Part shown: positions 28,099 to 37,769 of the stretch, piece after piece | Layout: the number at the start of each line of letters is the position of its first letter | How positions within the stretch are numbered: the stretch's first letter is position 1 | Origin: Herbidospora sakaeratensis | Lineage (GTDB): Bacteria; Actinomycetota; Actinomycetes; Streptosporangiales; Streptosporangiaceae | NCBI RefSeq assembly: GCF_001570525.1 | Contig: NZ_BBXC01000008.1 | Location: 248,001 to 312,000 of the forward strand | Reading direction: 5' to 3' | DNA: 64,000 bases | The notes under the pieces: model-generated | The model's input: only the letters and a program-made list of their open reading frames with translations | The model's database searches: none | Told to the model about the DNA's origin: nothing | Program-made: the position numbers and the translations under genes

Positions 28099-29087
28099 AC
28101 CCCGCGATCGTGCTCGGCACGGCCGTCTCCGCGACCGTCGTGGGCGCCCTGGCCGTCGAGCCGCTGCGCCGCCTGGCCCTGCGGGTCGGGCTGGTCGACC
28201 ATCCCGGCGGGCACAAGGCGCACCGCGCCCCGACCCCGTGCCTGGGCGGCCCGGCCATCATCCTCGGCACCGCCGTCGCCGGCGTGGCCGACGACCCCCG
28301 CGTGCCCGCCCTGTTCTTCGGCGGCCTGGTGTTCGCCCTGGTCGGCCTGGTCGACGACGCCCGCCCGCTGGGCCGGCTGCCGCGCCTGGCCGTGGAGACC
28401 CCGACCGCCCTGCTGGTCGCGGTCAACGGGGTGCGGGCCGACCTGACCGGCGTGCCGTGGCTCGACGTGACGCTGACGGCGACCTGGCTGGTGTTCGCCG
28501 CCAACGCCTTCAACCTGCTCGACAACATGGACGGCGCGCTCGGCGCGGTGACGGCGGCGACCGGCCTGACCCTGGGCGCCGCCGCGCTGGCCGCCGGGAG
28601 CGGGCCGGTCGCCCTGGTGCCGTTCGCGCTGGCCGGGGCGGCGGCCGGGTTCCTCCTCCACAACTGGACCCCGGCGCGGGTCTTCATGGGCGACTGCGGG
28701 TCGCTCTTCGTCGGCTTCATGGTCGCCGGGTGCGCGCTGCTGATCTTCGACGGTCCTTTCCACGCCCCGGCCGGGGCGCTGCTGACCACGTTCACCGCGA
28801 CCGTCGACACCGGCGTCGTGCTGCTCGCCCGCGCCCTCCACCACCGGCCGCTGACGCGCGGCGGCACCGACCACGTGGCCCACCGGCTGCGGCGGGTCGG
28901 GCTGCCGACGACGGTGATCGTCGGCGCGCTCGCGACCGGCGCGGCGGTGAGCGGCGCGCTCGCGGTGGCCATGACACTCGGCGTCTTGTCGCCCCTGGTC
29001 GCCCTGTTCGGCGCCGGGGCCGCGGCGGTCGCCGGGGTGCTCGCGTTCCAGCAGGTGGACGTCTACCGGACGGCGGTGACGGTATGA
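28095..29087 (+). CDS. WecA/TagO/MraY-family phospho-sugar transferase
   Basis: This 330-aa polytopic membrane protein has the signature motifs of the polyprenyl-phosphate N-acetylhexosamine-1-phosphate transferases: HPGGHKAH near the start, GLVDDA, NAFNLLDNMDGALG, FMGDCGSLFVGF and a basic HHRPLTRGG loop. It should start a polysaccharide repeat unit by loading a sugar-1-phosphate onto undecaprenyl phosphate on the cytoplasmic face. The GTG start overlaps the epimerase stop, and its stop overlaps the next ATG as ATGA. The exact sugar is not readable from sequence. Confidence 0.88.
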   Translation: MNPAIVLGTAVSATVVGALAVEPLRRLALRVGLVDHPGGHKAHRAPTPCLGGPAIILGTAVAGVADDPRVPALFFGGLVFALVGLVDDARPLGRLPRLAVETPTALLVAVNGVRADLTGVPWLDVTLTATWLVFAANAFNLLDNMDGALGAVTAATGLTLGAAALAAGSGPVALVPFALAGAAAGFLLHNWTPARVFMGDCGSLFVGFMVAGCALLIFDGPFHAPAGALLTTFTATVDTGVVLLARALHHRPLTRGGTDHVAHRLRRVGLPTTVIVGALATGAAVSGALAVAMTLGVLSPLVALFGAGAAAVAGVLAFQQVDVYRTAVTV

Positions 29088-30343
29088 GGGAACATCTCCG
29101 GCTCGTCCGCCGGGGCTGGTGGATCCTGCTCCTGGCGGCCGTCGGCGGCGCGGCGGGCGGGCTGCTGGTGACCGGCCACATGCCGGTCAGGTACGCGGCG
29201 GCGGTCTCGCTGATTGTCGACCAGAAGGGCTCGGCCGACCCGCTGTCACAGCAGCGGGTGAAGTCGTACGCCCGCCTCGTCACCAGCCGCCGGGTGCTCC
29301 AGGAGGTCGCGGCGGCCGAGCTCGTCGACCCGGCCACGCTCGACGTGCGGTCGGAGGTCGTGCCCGGCACGGTGCTGCTGCGCGCCATCGTCACCGACGG
29401 CGACCCGCTCCGGGCCGCCCGCGTCGCCAACCGCATCGGCGGCGAGCTCAGCGGCCTCATCCACACGCTGGAGAAACGCTCGGTGATCGGCGTCACCGTG
29501 GTCGACCGGGCGACCCCGCCGCTCCGCCCGGTCTCGCCGCGTCCCCCGCTCAACGTGGCCGCCGGGATCCTGCTGGCCCTGGTCTTCGCCTACGGCTTCC
29601 TCATGCTGCGCTCCCGCCTCGACACCACGATCGCCGACAGCGACGACCTCGCCGCGGTCACCGGCGCGCCCACGCTGGGCGTCATCGGGCGTGGCCGCCC
29701 CCTGATCGCGACCGGCCACCGGGCCGAGGCCTACCGCGCCCTGCGCACGAACCTGCAGTTCGTGGGCGTCGACGGCCGCCCCCGCTCGCTGCTGGTCACC
29801 AGCTGCGGCACGGGCGAGGGCAAGTCGACCCTGGCCGTCAACCTGGCCCTGGCGGCGGCCCAGACGGGCTGGCGGGTCGCCCTGGTGGACGCCGACCTGC
29901 GGCGACCCTCCCTGGCCCGCTACCTGGACCTGACCGCGCCGATGGGCCTGGCCGACGTGCTCGCCGGCTCGGCACGGCTGCCCGAGGCGCTGCGGCGCTG
30001 GCGCGACGTCGACGTGCTGACGAGCGGCCGGGTGCCCACCGACCCGGGCGGGCTGGCCGGCTCGCCCGCGATGCGCCGCGTGGTGGCCGACCTCACGGCC
30101 GACCACGACCTGGTGATCGTGGACGCGCCCCCGATCCTGCCCGTCACCGACGCCGTGGCGCTCGCGACGGCGTGCGACGGGGTGCTGCTGGCCGGCCGCG
30201 CCGGCCGGACCCGCCGCGAATCGCTCGCCCAGGCGGTGGGGCAGCTCACGCGGGTGCGGGCCCGGGTGGTGGGCGGCGTGCTGACCTTCGCCCGCGTCCG
30301 CCCCCGCTCGCCGTATCCGGAGAACCGGATGACGTTCCAGTAG
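29084..30343 (+). CDS. Wzz-type chain-length regulator fused to BY-kinase ATPase
   Basis: This 419-aa protein has a first membrane segment at about 12-30, an extracytoplasmic Wzz domain, and a second membrane segment after the PPLRPVSPRPPLN motif (about 150-185). A cytoplasmic P-loop tyrosine kinase domain follows with Walker A GTGEGKST, Walker A' VALVDADLRRP and Walker B LVIVDAPP. Such proteins control polysaccharide polymerisation and export. The tail has a single tyrosine (PYPENRMTFQ) instead of a Tyr cluster, so autophosphorylation may be limited. It is the last gene of the coupled trio and is followed by a hairpin terminator. Confidence 0.9.
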   Translation: MREHLRLVRRGWWILLLAAVGGAAGGLLVTGHMPVRYAAAVSLIVDQKGSADPLSQQRVKSYARLVTSRRVLQEVAAAELVDPATLDVRSEVVPGTVLLRAIVTDGDPLRAARVANRIGGELSGLIHTLEKRSVIGVTVVDRATPPLRPVSPRPPLNVAAGILLALVFAYGFLMLRSRLDTTIADSDDLAAVTGAPTLGVIGRGRPLIATGHRAEAYRALRTNLQFVGVDGRPRSLLVTSCGTGEGKSTLAVNLALAAAQTGWRVALVDADLRRPSLARYLDLTAPMGLADVLAGSARLPEALRRWRDVDVLTSGRVPTDPGGLAGSPAMRRVVADLTADHDLVIVDAPPILPVTDAVALATACDGVLLAGRAGRTRRESLAQAVGQLTRVRARVVGGVLTFARVRPRSPYPENRMTFQ

Positions 30344-30362
30344 GCGCGACCGTTCACCGTCA

Positions 30363-30384
30363 GCCGACCCCAGAAAGGGTCGGC
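30363..30384 (+). terminator. hairpin terminator after the Wzz/BY-kinase gene
   Basis: GCCGACCC (30363-30370) and GGGTCGGC (30377-30384) form a perfect 8-bp stem with a six-base loop. It starts 20 bases after the stop codon; no U-run follows. Confidence 0.7.
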
Positions 30385-30514
30385 GGCAGGAAGTCCGTGC
30401 CCAGCCGATGAATTGTCCGCACCGGAGGAAACATCGCCGCAAGGCCCGGCCGTTTTGACGAAAAGCGCATGCGTCGGCGTGACGAATGCATTCCCGATGG
30501 AAATCAACGGCGCA

Positions 30515-30547
30515 TTCGCCGGCCGGGGGGGCGCCGCGGCCGGCGAA
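30515..30547. terminator. inverted repeat, probable terminator for the metzincin-like gene
   Basis: TTCGCCGGCC (30515-30524) and GGCCGGCGAA (30538-30547) are perfect 10-bp arms around a 13-base G-rich loop. It lies 36 bases beyond the stop of the minus-strand gene ending at 30583 and could also stop readthrough from the plus strand. Confidence 0.6.
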
Positions 30548-30582
30548 CGTCTTCATGGTGCGCCCGCCGGGGACGCCTGCCG

Positions 30583-31950
30583 TCAGGGAGTGGCCAGGCC
30601 GCTGTCGAGCCTGCACCCGTCGGGCGTGCGGCCGTTGTCGCACCTGTTGAGCTGGAGAGCGTCCAGCGTGTAGGCGAACGACTGCCCCGCCGGGCTCACC
30701 ACCGAGGCCTGCACCCTCGCCGCCCCGGCCGGCGCGACCGCCGACACGTTGTACTCGGCCCAGTCGGGGGTCAGGGCGCTGAGCGTGCCGTCACTGCTCG
30801 ACAGCGCCACGCCGGACGCGCTGTACCAGGTCAGCCGTAACCTGACCGAGCCGGAGCCCGTCGTCGTCAGCCGGGCGAAGAACTTGTATCGCAGCCCGGG
30901 CGTCACCGCCGGCCTGCGGGTGACCGACAGCACCCCCTCGGCCCACGACTGGACGTTCATCGTCAGGGACCGCCGCCCGTCGTAGTAGCGGGCCGACACC
31001 GCGTTCTCCGGTCCGGGCGGGGTGACCTGCATCCATCCGCCGCCGGACACGCCGAACCCGGCCGGGTAGGCGTAGGGAGCGTCCGCCTCGATCGTGCGCT
31101 CCTGCGCGGTCAGCAGGTCGTTGCTGTAGCCGACGTCGCAGCAGACCGGCGCGGTGAGCATGGACCAGGTGGCCAGGTTGGCCCTGCGCTGGTGCGGATA
31201 GGCGCTGGTGTAGAACAGCGCGGTGAGCTCGCTCGGGTCGTAGTAGTTGTTGAACTCCTGGTCCACCGACCAGGTGTGCCAGGGCGTGGACATGACGTCG
31301 GCGTCCTCGTGCAGGACCGCCTCGGTCACCTTGGCGTGGTCGACGTCGAACAGGTGGATGAACTCGTGCAGCATGGCGGCGCTGTCCCATTCGTCGGTGA
31401 CCGCCACGCAGAGCACGTCGCAGTGGGCGACCGCCCCGCCCTGGAAGTCCTCGAACACCATGTAGGTCCGGTTGCCGGGGTCGTAGCCCGCCGCCACCAG
31501 GTCCTGTTCGATGACGTGGGCGGGGGTGTCGCCGCCGATCACGGCGTTCTCGATCTTCTCGGCGACGACGAGGGACCGGGCGAAGTCCGCCTGGCCCGAC
31601 CGGCAGCTCAGCCTGACGTGCTGGTCGTAGTCGGTCGACTGGTCCAGCGACCAGTCGACGCGGTCGACGATCGTGGCGATCCGGTCGGCGAACTGCTCAT
31701 AGCGGTTCCCGAACTCCTCGCTCCAGGCGTAGACGACCTGGACCGCCGGGGTGCTCCCGGTGGCGTCGGCCGGATTGGACAGGGTGGTGACACAGCCCTG
31801 CCGGGGCACCTGCGCGTCGGCCGGCTGGGTGTGGGGGACGAAGGGCTCGTCGGTGACGGGGCTGAATTCGGCATGCGCCGGATTCGCCGTCGATGTGATG
31901 GAAATCACCGCAAGGAATGCAACGATCAAATGCATGGATCGTGCGCGCAC
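30583..31950 (-). CDS. secreted metzincin-like zinc protease with C-terminal beta domain
   Basis: This 455-aa exported protein has a signal peptide ending near PAHA (residue 27). Its core contains HEFIHLFDVDH (195-205), an HExxHxxxxxH zinc motif, and a downstream VMSTP that could be the Met-turn. The glycine usual in metzincins is aspartate here. Six or more cysteines suggest disulfides. The last 130 residues form a carbohydrate-binding-like beta domain. The GTG start has GGAGG 5 bases upstream; ATG 31935 is an alternative. It is divergent from another secreted protein gene. I do not recognise a named family. Confidence 0.72.
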   Translation of the reverse strand: MRARSMHLIVAFLAVISITSTANPAHAEFSPVTDEPFVPHTQPADAQVPRQGCVTTLSNPADATGSTPAVQVVYAWSEEFGNRYEQFADRIATIVDRVDWSLDQSTDYDQHVRLSCRSGQADFARSLVVAEKIENAVIGGDTPAHVIEQDLVAAGYDPGNRTYMVFEDFQGGAVAHCDVLCVAVTDEWDSAAMLHEFIHLFDVDHAKVTEAVLHEDADVMSTPWHTWSVDQEFNNYYDPSELTALFYTSAYPHQRRANLATWSMLTAPVCCDVGYSNDLLTAQERTIEADAPYAYPAGFGVSGGGWMQVTPPGPENAVSARYYDGRRSLTMNVQSWAEGVLSVTRRPAVTPGLRYKFFARLTTTGSGSVRLRLTWYSASGVALSSSDGTLSALTPDWAEYNVSAVAPAGAARVQASVVSPAGQSFAYTLDALQLNRCDNGRTPDGCRLDSGLATP

Positions 31951-32199
31951 AGTTTCCTCCCATAACGGAATCGAAGCGCCTCGAAATGAAAGGAAAACAG
32001 GCTCCGGTTTCGGCGTCATTGCGCGCCGATCCTTCGGTTCATTGCGTACCGGCAACCGTGCCGTCCGGGCGTTAAAGGGAAATGACGAAACATGTCCACG
32101 TACGACTACGGACAACCGGTGGGTAAAAGGGCGCGGTACCGGGCTCCGTCAGGGGTGACCGTGCGGGAATGGGGGCGCCGCTCCCGCCATGGAGGCACC

Positions 32200-33027
32200 G
32201 TGAACACCAGATTCAGATCCGTCTCGCTCGTCGTCGCCCTGGCCGCCGGGCTCGTCCTCGCCGGGGCGGGACCGTCGTCGGCCGACGTCCCCGGCCGCGT
32301 CGTGGTCAGCGAGGTCAGCGACAGGAACTCCGACGACAAGGGCGCCGAGGTGCGCTGCCCGGACGGCACCCGCGTGCTCGGCACCGGGGCCGAGATCACC
32401 ACCGGTGGCGGCGCCGTCATCATCGACGAGGTCATCCCGACCTCGTACACGGTCAGCGCCTACGGCGTCGAGACGCCGGCCGGCACGACCGCGGAGTGGA
32501 CCATCCGGGTGTGGGCCGTGTGCGGGAACCCGCGCACGGCCACCTACATCCGCTACCAGACGACCGCGTCGCACCCCAACCCGAAGACGCTCGGGCTCGC
32601 CTGCCACGAGGGCGACTGGCTGCTCGGCTCCGGCTACCAGATGGAGGGGGCGCGGGGCAACGTGAGCGTCACCGGGCTGATCCCCACCCTCGACGACGTC
32701 TTCGTGGAGACGAAGGAGAACCACCGGGGCTACGGCGGCAACTACTACCTGCGGGTGTTCGTGATCTGCGCCGAGGACGCGCCCTCGGGGCTGCAGGTCG
32801 TGTCCGAGGAGAGCGACGAGAACTCCGAGGACAAGGGCGCCGTCAGGCCCTGTCCCGAGGGGAAGCAGACACTGGGCGCGGGCTTCTCGATCCCCGGCGC
32901 GGCCGGCGAGACCATCCTCACCTACTTCATCCCGACCAACGAGACCGCCATCGCGTACGCGCACGAGATGAGCACCACCGGCCGTGAATGGAGCGTCCGG
33001 TCGTACGCGACCTGCGCGAACGAGTGA
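32200..33027 (+). CDS. secreted protein with three internal repeats
   Basis: This 275-aa protein has a signal peptide of about 28 residues. The mature part is built almost only of three related units of about 75 residues (about 34-108, 116-190, 199-272). Each unit has a Cys early and a Cys at the end, an LG-x-G core, an IPT motif and a closing W/Y-x-(L/V)-R-V-(W/F/Y)-(A/V)-x-C. Units 1 and 3 share VVSExSDxNSxDKGA. Three disulfides, one per unit, are likely. GGAGG precedes the GTG. No catalytic motif is visible; a binding or structural wall-associated role is possible. A strong terminator follows. Confidence 0.78.
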   Translation: MNTRFRSVSLVVALAAGLVLAGAGPSSADVPGRVVVSEVSDRNSDDKGAEVRCPDGTRVLGTGAEITTGGGAVIIDEVIPTSYTVSAYGVETPAGTTAEWTIRVWAVCGNPRTATYIRYQTTASHPNPKTLGLACHEGDWLLGSGYQMEGARGNVSVTGLIPTLDDVFVETKENHRGYGGNYYLRVFVICAEDAPSGLQVVSEESDENSEDKGAVRPCPEGKQTLGAGFSIPGAAGETILTYFIPTNETAIAYAHEMSTTGREWSVRSYATCANE

Positions 33028-33031
33028 AAAG

Positions 33032-33085
33032 GGCAGAGCCCGCCCGGCCGAACGGAGGGGGGAAGTCGGCGGGGCGGGCTCTGCC
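33032..33085. terminator. long-stem terminator
   Basis: GGCAGAGCCCGCCC (33032-33045) and GGGCGGGCTCTGCC (33072-33085) are perfect 14-bp arms with a 26-base loop. It lies between the convergent triple-repeat secreted protein gene and msiK-like gene and can serve both. Confidence 0.82.
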
Positions 33086-33101
33086 GGTGAAGGGGATGCC
33101 G

Positions 33102-34325
<1,224 letters not shown>

Positions 34326-34390
34326 GCCAGTCCTTCGCGCTCCGGAAGGCACGCGCGGACCCCGGCGCCGCCTTCCCCTTGAGGGAAAAG

Positions 34391-34404
34391 TGGATACGTT
34401 TTCA
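34391..34404. promoter_or_regulatory. LacI-type operator candidate, msiK-proximal
   Basis: TGGATACGTTTTCA is an imperfect palindrome with central CG, matching the LacI/GalR operator form. It lies 66 bases upstream of the msiK-like start and resembles the site at 34513 in both arms. Confidence 0.6.
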
Positions 34405-34512
34405 TGCATCTCACCCGAACCGGACATCCGTGTCAAGCGACTCGCCCGGTTTCACCTTGTCATCGCATGTCGCGTTATGGCGTAAAGACTGGCGGTGACG
34501 ATGGAATGATGA

Positions 34513-34526
34513 TGGAATCGTTTCCA
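34513..34526. promoter_or_regulatory. LacI-type operator candidate overlapping the lacI-family start
   Basis: TGGAATCGTTTCCA is a near-perfect palindrome with central CG and one mismatch between arms. Its last base is the first base of the regulator's ATG, so binding would block the regulator's own expression (autoregulation). Confidence 0.65.
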
Positions 34527-35533
34527 TGAGCACTCCTGGACCCCGCCGCACCACCATCAAGGACGTCGCCGAACTGGCGGGAGTCGGGGTGGCCACGGTG
34601 TCGCGGGTGTTGTCGGGCGGGTCGGCGAGCGCGGAGACCCGGGAGCGGGTGCTCGACGCGGCGACCAAGCTCGACTACCGGCCGAGCGCCCTCGGCCGCA
34701 ATCTACGTCAGCAGCGCAGCGGCGGGGTCGCCCTGCTGGTGCCCGACATCACCGACGGGTTCTACGCGCGCCTGTGCGACGGGGTGCTCTCGTGCGCGCG
34801 GTCCTACCGCGAACCGGTGACCATCGGGGTGACCGGCGACGACGCCGAGCAGGAGGCCGACCTGGTCGGCGGGCTGCTGGAGCAGAGCATGGACCGCATC
34901 ATCGCGGTGCCCACCGGCGACGGCGAGATGTGGGCCAGCGCCGTGCGCGCCGGGCTGAACGTCGTGTTCGCCGACCGCCGCGTGTGGTCGCCCGGCCAGC
35001 ACGCCCGCGCGCTCGACGAGGTGCCGGCCGTGCTGACCGACGACCGGGCGGGGCTGCGTACCGCGATCGAATACCTGACCGGGCTCGGCCACCGCAAGAT
35101 CGGCTTCCTGGCCCGCCAGGGCATGTCCCACCGGGTCGCCGCGTTCCGCGAGGTCATGGGCGACCTGCTCGACGACGACCTGGTCGTGTTCGCGCGGGCC
35201 AGCCGCGACTCGGCCTACGCCGCCGCGGCCGGGCTGTTCCAGCGGCGGGCCGACCTGACGGCCGTGATCGCCGGGGGGAACATGCTCGGCGAGGCGGCCG
35301 TGCTGGCCGCCCGCGAGCTCTATGTACGCATCCCGCGCGACCTGTCGCTGATCATGTTCGACGACGTCCCGTGGGCCGAACTCTGCTCGCCCCCGCTGAC
35401 CGTGATCGCGCAGCCCGCCTCCGACGTGGGCTACCGCGCGGCCGAGCTGGTCCTGCGCCACGGGCGGCGGCCGCGGACGGTGTCGCTGCCGACCGAGTTG
35501 ATCGTCAGGAGCAGCTGCGCTCCCCGGCGGTGA
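34526..35533 (+). CDS. LacI family transcriptional regulator
   Basis: This 335-aa protein has the LacI HTH and hinge at the start (TIKDVAELAGVGVATVSRVLSG, then YRPSALGRNLRQ), followed by a periplasmic-binding-protein-like sugar domain (VALLVPDITDGFYARLCDGV, GLGHRKIGFL, FDDVPWAEL). It likely represses sugar-uptake genes and responds to a sugar. Two LacI-type palindromes lie in the 200-base region shared with the divergent msiK-like gene. Its 3' end overlaps the convergent DUF4012 gene by 29 bases. Confidence 0.9.
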   Translation: MSTPGPRRTTIKDVAELAGVGVATVSRVLSGGSASAETRERVLDAATKLDYRPSALGRNLRQQRSGGVALLVPDITDGFYARLCDGVLSCARSYREPVTIGVTGDDAEQEADLVGGLLEQSMDRIIAVPTGDGEMWASAVRAGLNVVFADRRVWSPGQHARALDEVPAVLTDDRAGLRTAIEYLTGLGHRKIGFLARQGMSHRVAAFREVMGDLLDDDLVVFARASRDSAYAAAAGLFQRRADLTAVIAGGNMLGEAAVLAARELYVRIPRDLSLIMFDDVPWAELCSPPLTVIAQPASDVGYRAAELVLRHGRRPRTVSLPTELIVRSSCAPRR

Positions 35534-36869
35534 CGACGGTCCGCTGCGGCTTGGCCATCGGCTGCTCCGGCACGACCGGCGCGGCGGCCGACGCCGGTTC
35601 GACCAGCCGTAGTTCCAGGGTCCGGGTCTCCCCGGCGGCCAGGTCGAGCGTCGTGGAGAACACCGGGTGGCCGTGCTCGGTCTCCTGCCGCAACCCGGTC
35701 ACCTTCCCGTCGAGGTAGGCCCGCTCCAGCCGCGACCCGGCCGAGGTGAACACCGACACCCACACCCGGCCGTCGCGGTCGCCGTTGCGCAGCGTCGCCG
35801 ACACCGTGCTGCCGCACTCCGGGGACACCCGGTATTCGACGGTACGGTCGAGGTTGCGCCCGATCCCGTCGCCGCCCGCGTCGTTGACGACCAGGTAGGC
35901 GAAGGGCCCCGGCGCGGGCGTGAGCACCCCGGCGAGCGGGGTGCGTTCCAGCCGCCGCTGCTCCTCGGGGTCGGCCGACCAGATCCGGAGGTTCCCCTGG
36001 TCGATGACCTTCATCAGGCCGGGCAGCCCGGCCAGGCCCGACAACCGCGCCAGCGTGGCCGCGTCGGCGCCGATCACCCCGTCGACGGGCCGGCCGTGCA
36101 GGGCGGCCCAGATGCGGGCGGCGTACGGGAAGTGCGGCGACCGGTTCGACGCCTCGGGCGTGCGGGTCGCGTCGGCGCCGTAGCGGGAGGCGTATCCCGC
36201 GCCGAGGTCGGCGACGGGCCCGGCGGCGGCCGGCACCTCGCGGACCGGTTCGACGGTCCAGCCGGTCGGCGCGATCGTCACCACGCCGAACCCGCGCACC
36301 ACTCCGCCGGTCGCCCGCGCCCGGTCGGGGCTCTGCACGGCGACCAGATAGCGGCCGCGCAGCCCGGCGAGCGCGGCCAGCGTGTCGACCCGCTGCAACG
36401 CGGTGACCTGCGGCAGCACCGCCCGCGCCGCCTGCAGGTGGCCGACCGCTCGCGGGATCTCGGCGCGGTTCTGCCGCAGCAGCAGTTCGAGGCCGGTGGC
36501 CAGGTCGAGCGCGGCCCGCGCGTAGTCGCGGACGGTCCGGGCCGGGCGGCCGGCGAAGGGCAGCGCGGCCAGCAGCGCCCAGTCACGGCCCGAGGTGTAG
36601 CGCATCGCGGCCTCGGCCCCGGCCCGCGCCTCGCCGAGCCGCGCCGCCACCTCGGGGCCGGGCGGGATCAGCCGGGTCGACCCGGCGAGCTCCTTGAACG
36701 CGTCGCGGGCGTCCGACAGATGGCGGGCGGCCGACACGCCCAGGTAGACGGGCCAGGCCACGCCCAGCGTGGTCGCCGTCAGCGCGGTCGCCACGACGGA
36801 GGTCCGCAACCAGCCCCGGCGTCTCCACGCGACGCGCGCCCAGCCGACCCGAGCCCACCGCACCCTCAC
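35505..36869 (-). CDS. DUF4012 domain membrane-anchored protein
   Basis: This 454-aa protein has a basic, Trp/Arg-rich N-terminus and one membrane segment (about 20-42), followed by a large extracytoplasmic DUF4012 region (RYLVAVQSPDRARATGGVVRGFGVVTI, NRSPHFPYAARIWAALHGRPVDGVIGAD) and a beta-rich C-terminal part. The LVAVQSPDRARATGG stretch corresponds to the family's usual N-x-E-xRxTGG motif. The function is unsettled; members often lie near surface-polysaccharide genes. Here it is translationally coupled (GTGA overlap) to a small LPXTG-type protein. The GTG at 36869 is chosen for that overlap; GTG 36863 is the alternative. Confidence 0.8.
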   Translation of the reverse strand: MRVRWARVGWARVAWRRRGWLRTSVVATALTATTLGVAWPVYLGVSAARHLSDARDAFKELAGSTRLIPPGPEVAARLGEARAGAEAAMRYTSGRDWALLAALPFAGRPARTVRDYARAALDLATGLELLLRQNRAEIPRAVGHLQAARAVLPQVTALQRVDTLAALAGLRGRYLVAVQSPDRARATGGVVRGFGVVTIAPTGWTVEPVREVPAAAGPVADLGAGYASRYGADATRTPEASNRSPHFPYAARIWAALHGRPVDGVIGADAATLARLSGLAGLPGLMKVIDQGNLRIWSADPEEQRRLERTPLAGVLTPAPGPFAYLVVNDAGGDGIGRNLDRTVEYRVSPECGSTVSATLRNGDRDGRVWVSVFTSAGSRLERAYLDGKVTGLRQETEHGHPVFSTTLDLAAGETRTLELRLVEPASAAAPVVPEQPMAKPQRTVVTAGERSCS

Positions 36870-37180
36870 GGGACGCGCCTCGCTTCGGCCCGCCTGCGCC
36901 GCCGGGCCCCGGCGGCCAGCAGCACGCCGGTCAGCGCCAGCCCCGCCGCGGCCACGGCCAGCGCCTCCAGCGGAGCCCCGGTGAACGGCAGGTCCTCGGC
37001 GACCGGACGGCGCGGATCGACGGCGGGCGACTCCCAGCCGTCGAGGAACTCGACGGTGGCCTGCTCCCCCGTCACAAAAGCGTCGGCGACGTCGTGGGAG
37101 ACCGGTCCTGTGATCGGCACGGCCGCGGCCAGGCAGGTCCACATCAGCCCCACGCAGGCGAGGGCACGCGCTGCGAGCAT
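36866..37180 (-). CDS. small exported LPXTG-type protein
   Basis: This 104-aa protein has a signal peptide-like N-terminus (MLAARALACVGLMWTCLAAA), a short mature segment, then LPFTG at about 64-68, a hydrophobic stretch and an Arg-rich tail. This is the layout of a sortase substrate attached to the cell wall. GGGGGAGG precedes the ATG closely. It overlaps the DUF4012 gene (GTGA), so the two are expressed together. No sortase gene is in the window. The mature part is too short to suggest a binding function. Confidence 0.75.
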   Translation of the reverse strand: MLAARALACVGLMWTCLAAAVPITGPVSHDVADAFVTGEQATVEFLDGWESPAVDPRRPVAEDLPFTGAPLEALAVAAAGLALTGVLLAAGARRRRRAEARRVP

Positions 37181-37301
37181 GGCCTCCCCCGGAAAGAGCA
37201 GCGGATTCCGGCCGCAATCGGGCCGGTGCTCCTTTCCTACGAGCGCGGTCGCGCGGGCCCGCCGAGCGGCGCGCCCGCATGACCGAAACTTGCCGCCGGC
37301 G

Positions 37302-37769
37302 TCAGAGATTCTTCTCGATCGCCGCCACGACCTCGGCCGACTCGGGCTCGATCTGCGGGGCGAACCGGGCGGTGACCTCGCCGTCGGCGTTGACGGTGAA
37401 CTTCTCGAAGTTCCACTTGACGTCCTCGCCGTCGCCGATCAGCGCGCGGTAGAGGGGGTGGCGGTCGTCGCCGTTGACGTCGGCCTTCTCCAGCAGCGGG
37501 AAGTCGACGCCGTAGGTGACCGAGCAGAACTCCTGGATCTCGTCGGCGGTGCCGGGCTCCTGGCCCATGAACTGGTTGCACGGCACGCCGATGACGGTGA
37601 AGCCACGCGGCGCGAAGGTGTCCTGGAGGCGGACCAGGCCGGTGTACTGCGGGGTCAGGCCGCACTTGGACGCCACGTTCACGACCAGTGCCGAACGCCC
37701 CTGGAGGAGGTCGCCGAGCGTGGTGGCCCGCCCGTCGAGGGTGGTCACGGGGATGTCGAGATTCGTCAT
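37302..37769 (-). CDS. glutathione peroxidase-family thiol peroxidase
   Basis: This 155-aa protein has the Gpx fold with the peroxidatic cysteine in NVASKCGLTPQY (about residue 36). The tetrad glutamine is in GVPCNQFMGQEPG, tryptophan in VKWNFEKF, and a likely resolving cysteine in EFCSVTYGV. It reduces hydrogen peroxide or lipid hydroperoxides, in bacteria usually with thioredoxin. The ATG at 37769 has TAGAGT 7 bases upstream (leaderless). The long N-terminal extension in the same frame lacks support. Confidence 0.92.
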   Translation of the reverse strand: MTNLDIPVTTLDGRATTLGDLLQGRSALVVNVASKCGLTPQYTGLVRLQDTFAPRGFTVIGVPCNQFMGQEPGTADEIQEFCSVTYGVDFPLLEKADVNGDDRHPLYRALIGDGEDVKWNFEKFTVNADGEVTARFAPQIEPESAEVVAAIEKNL

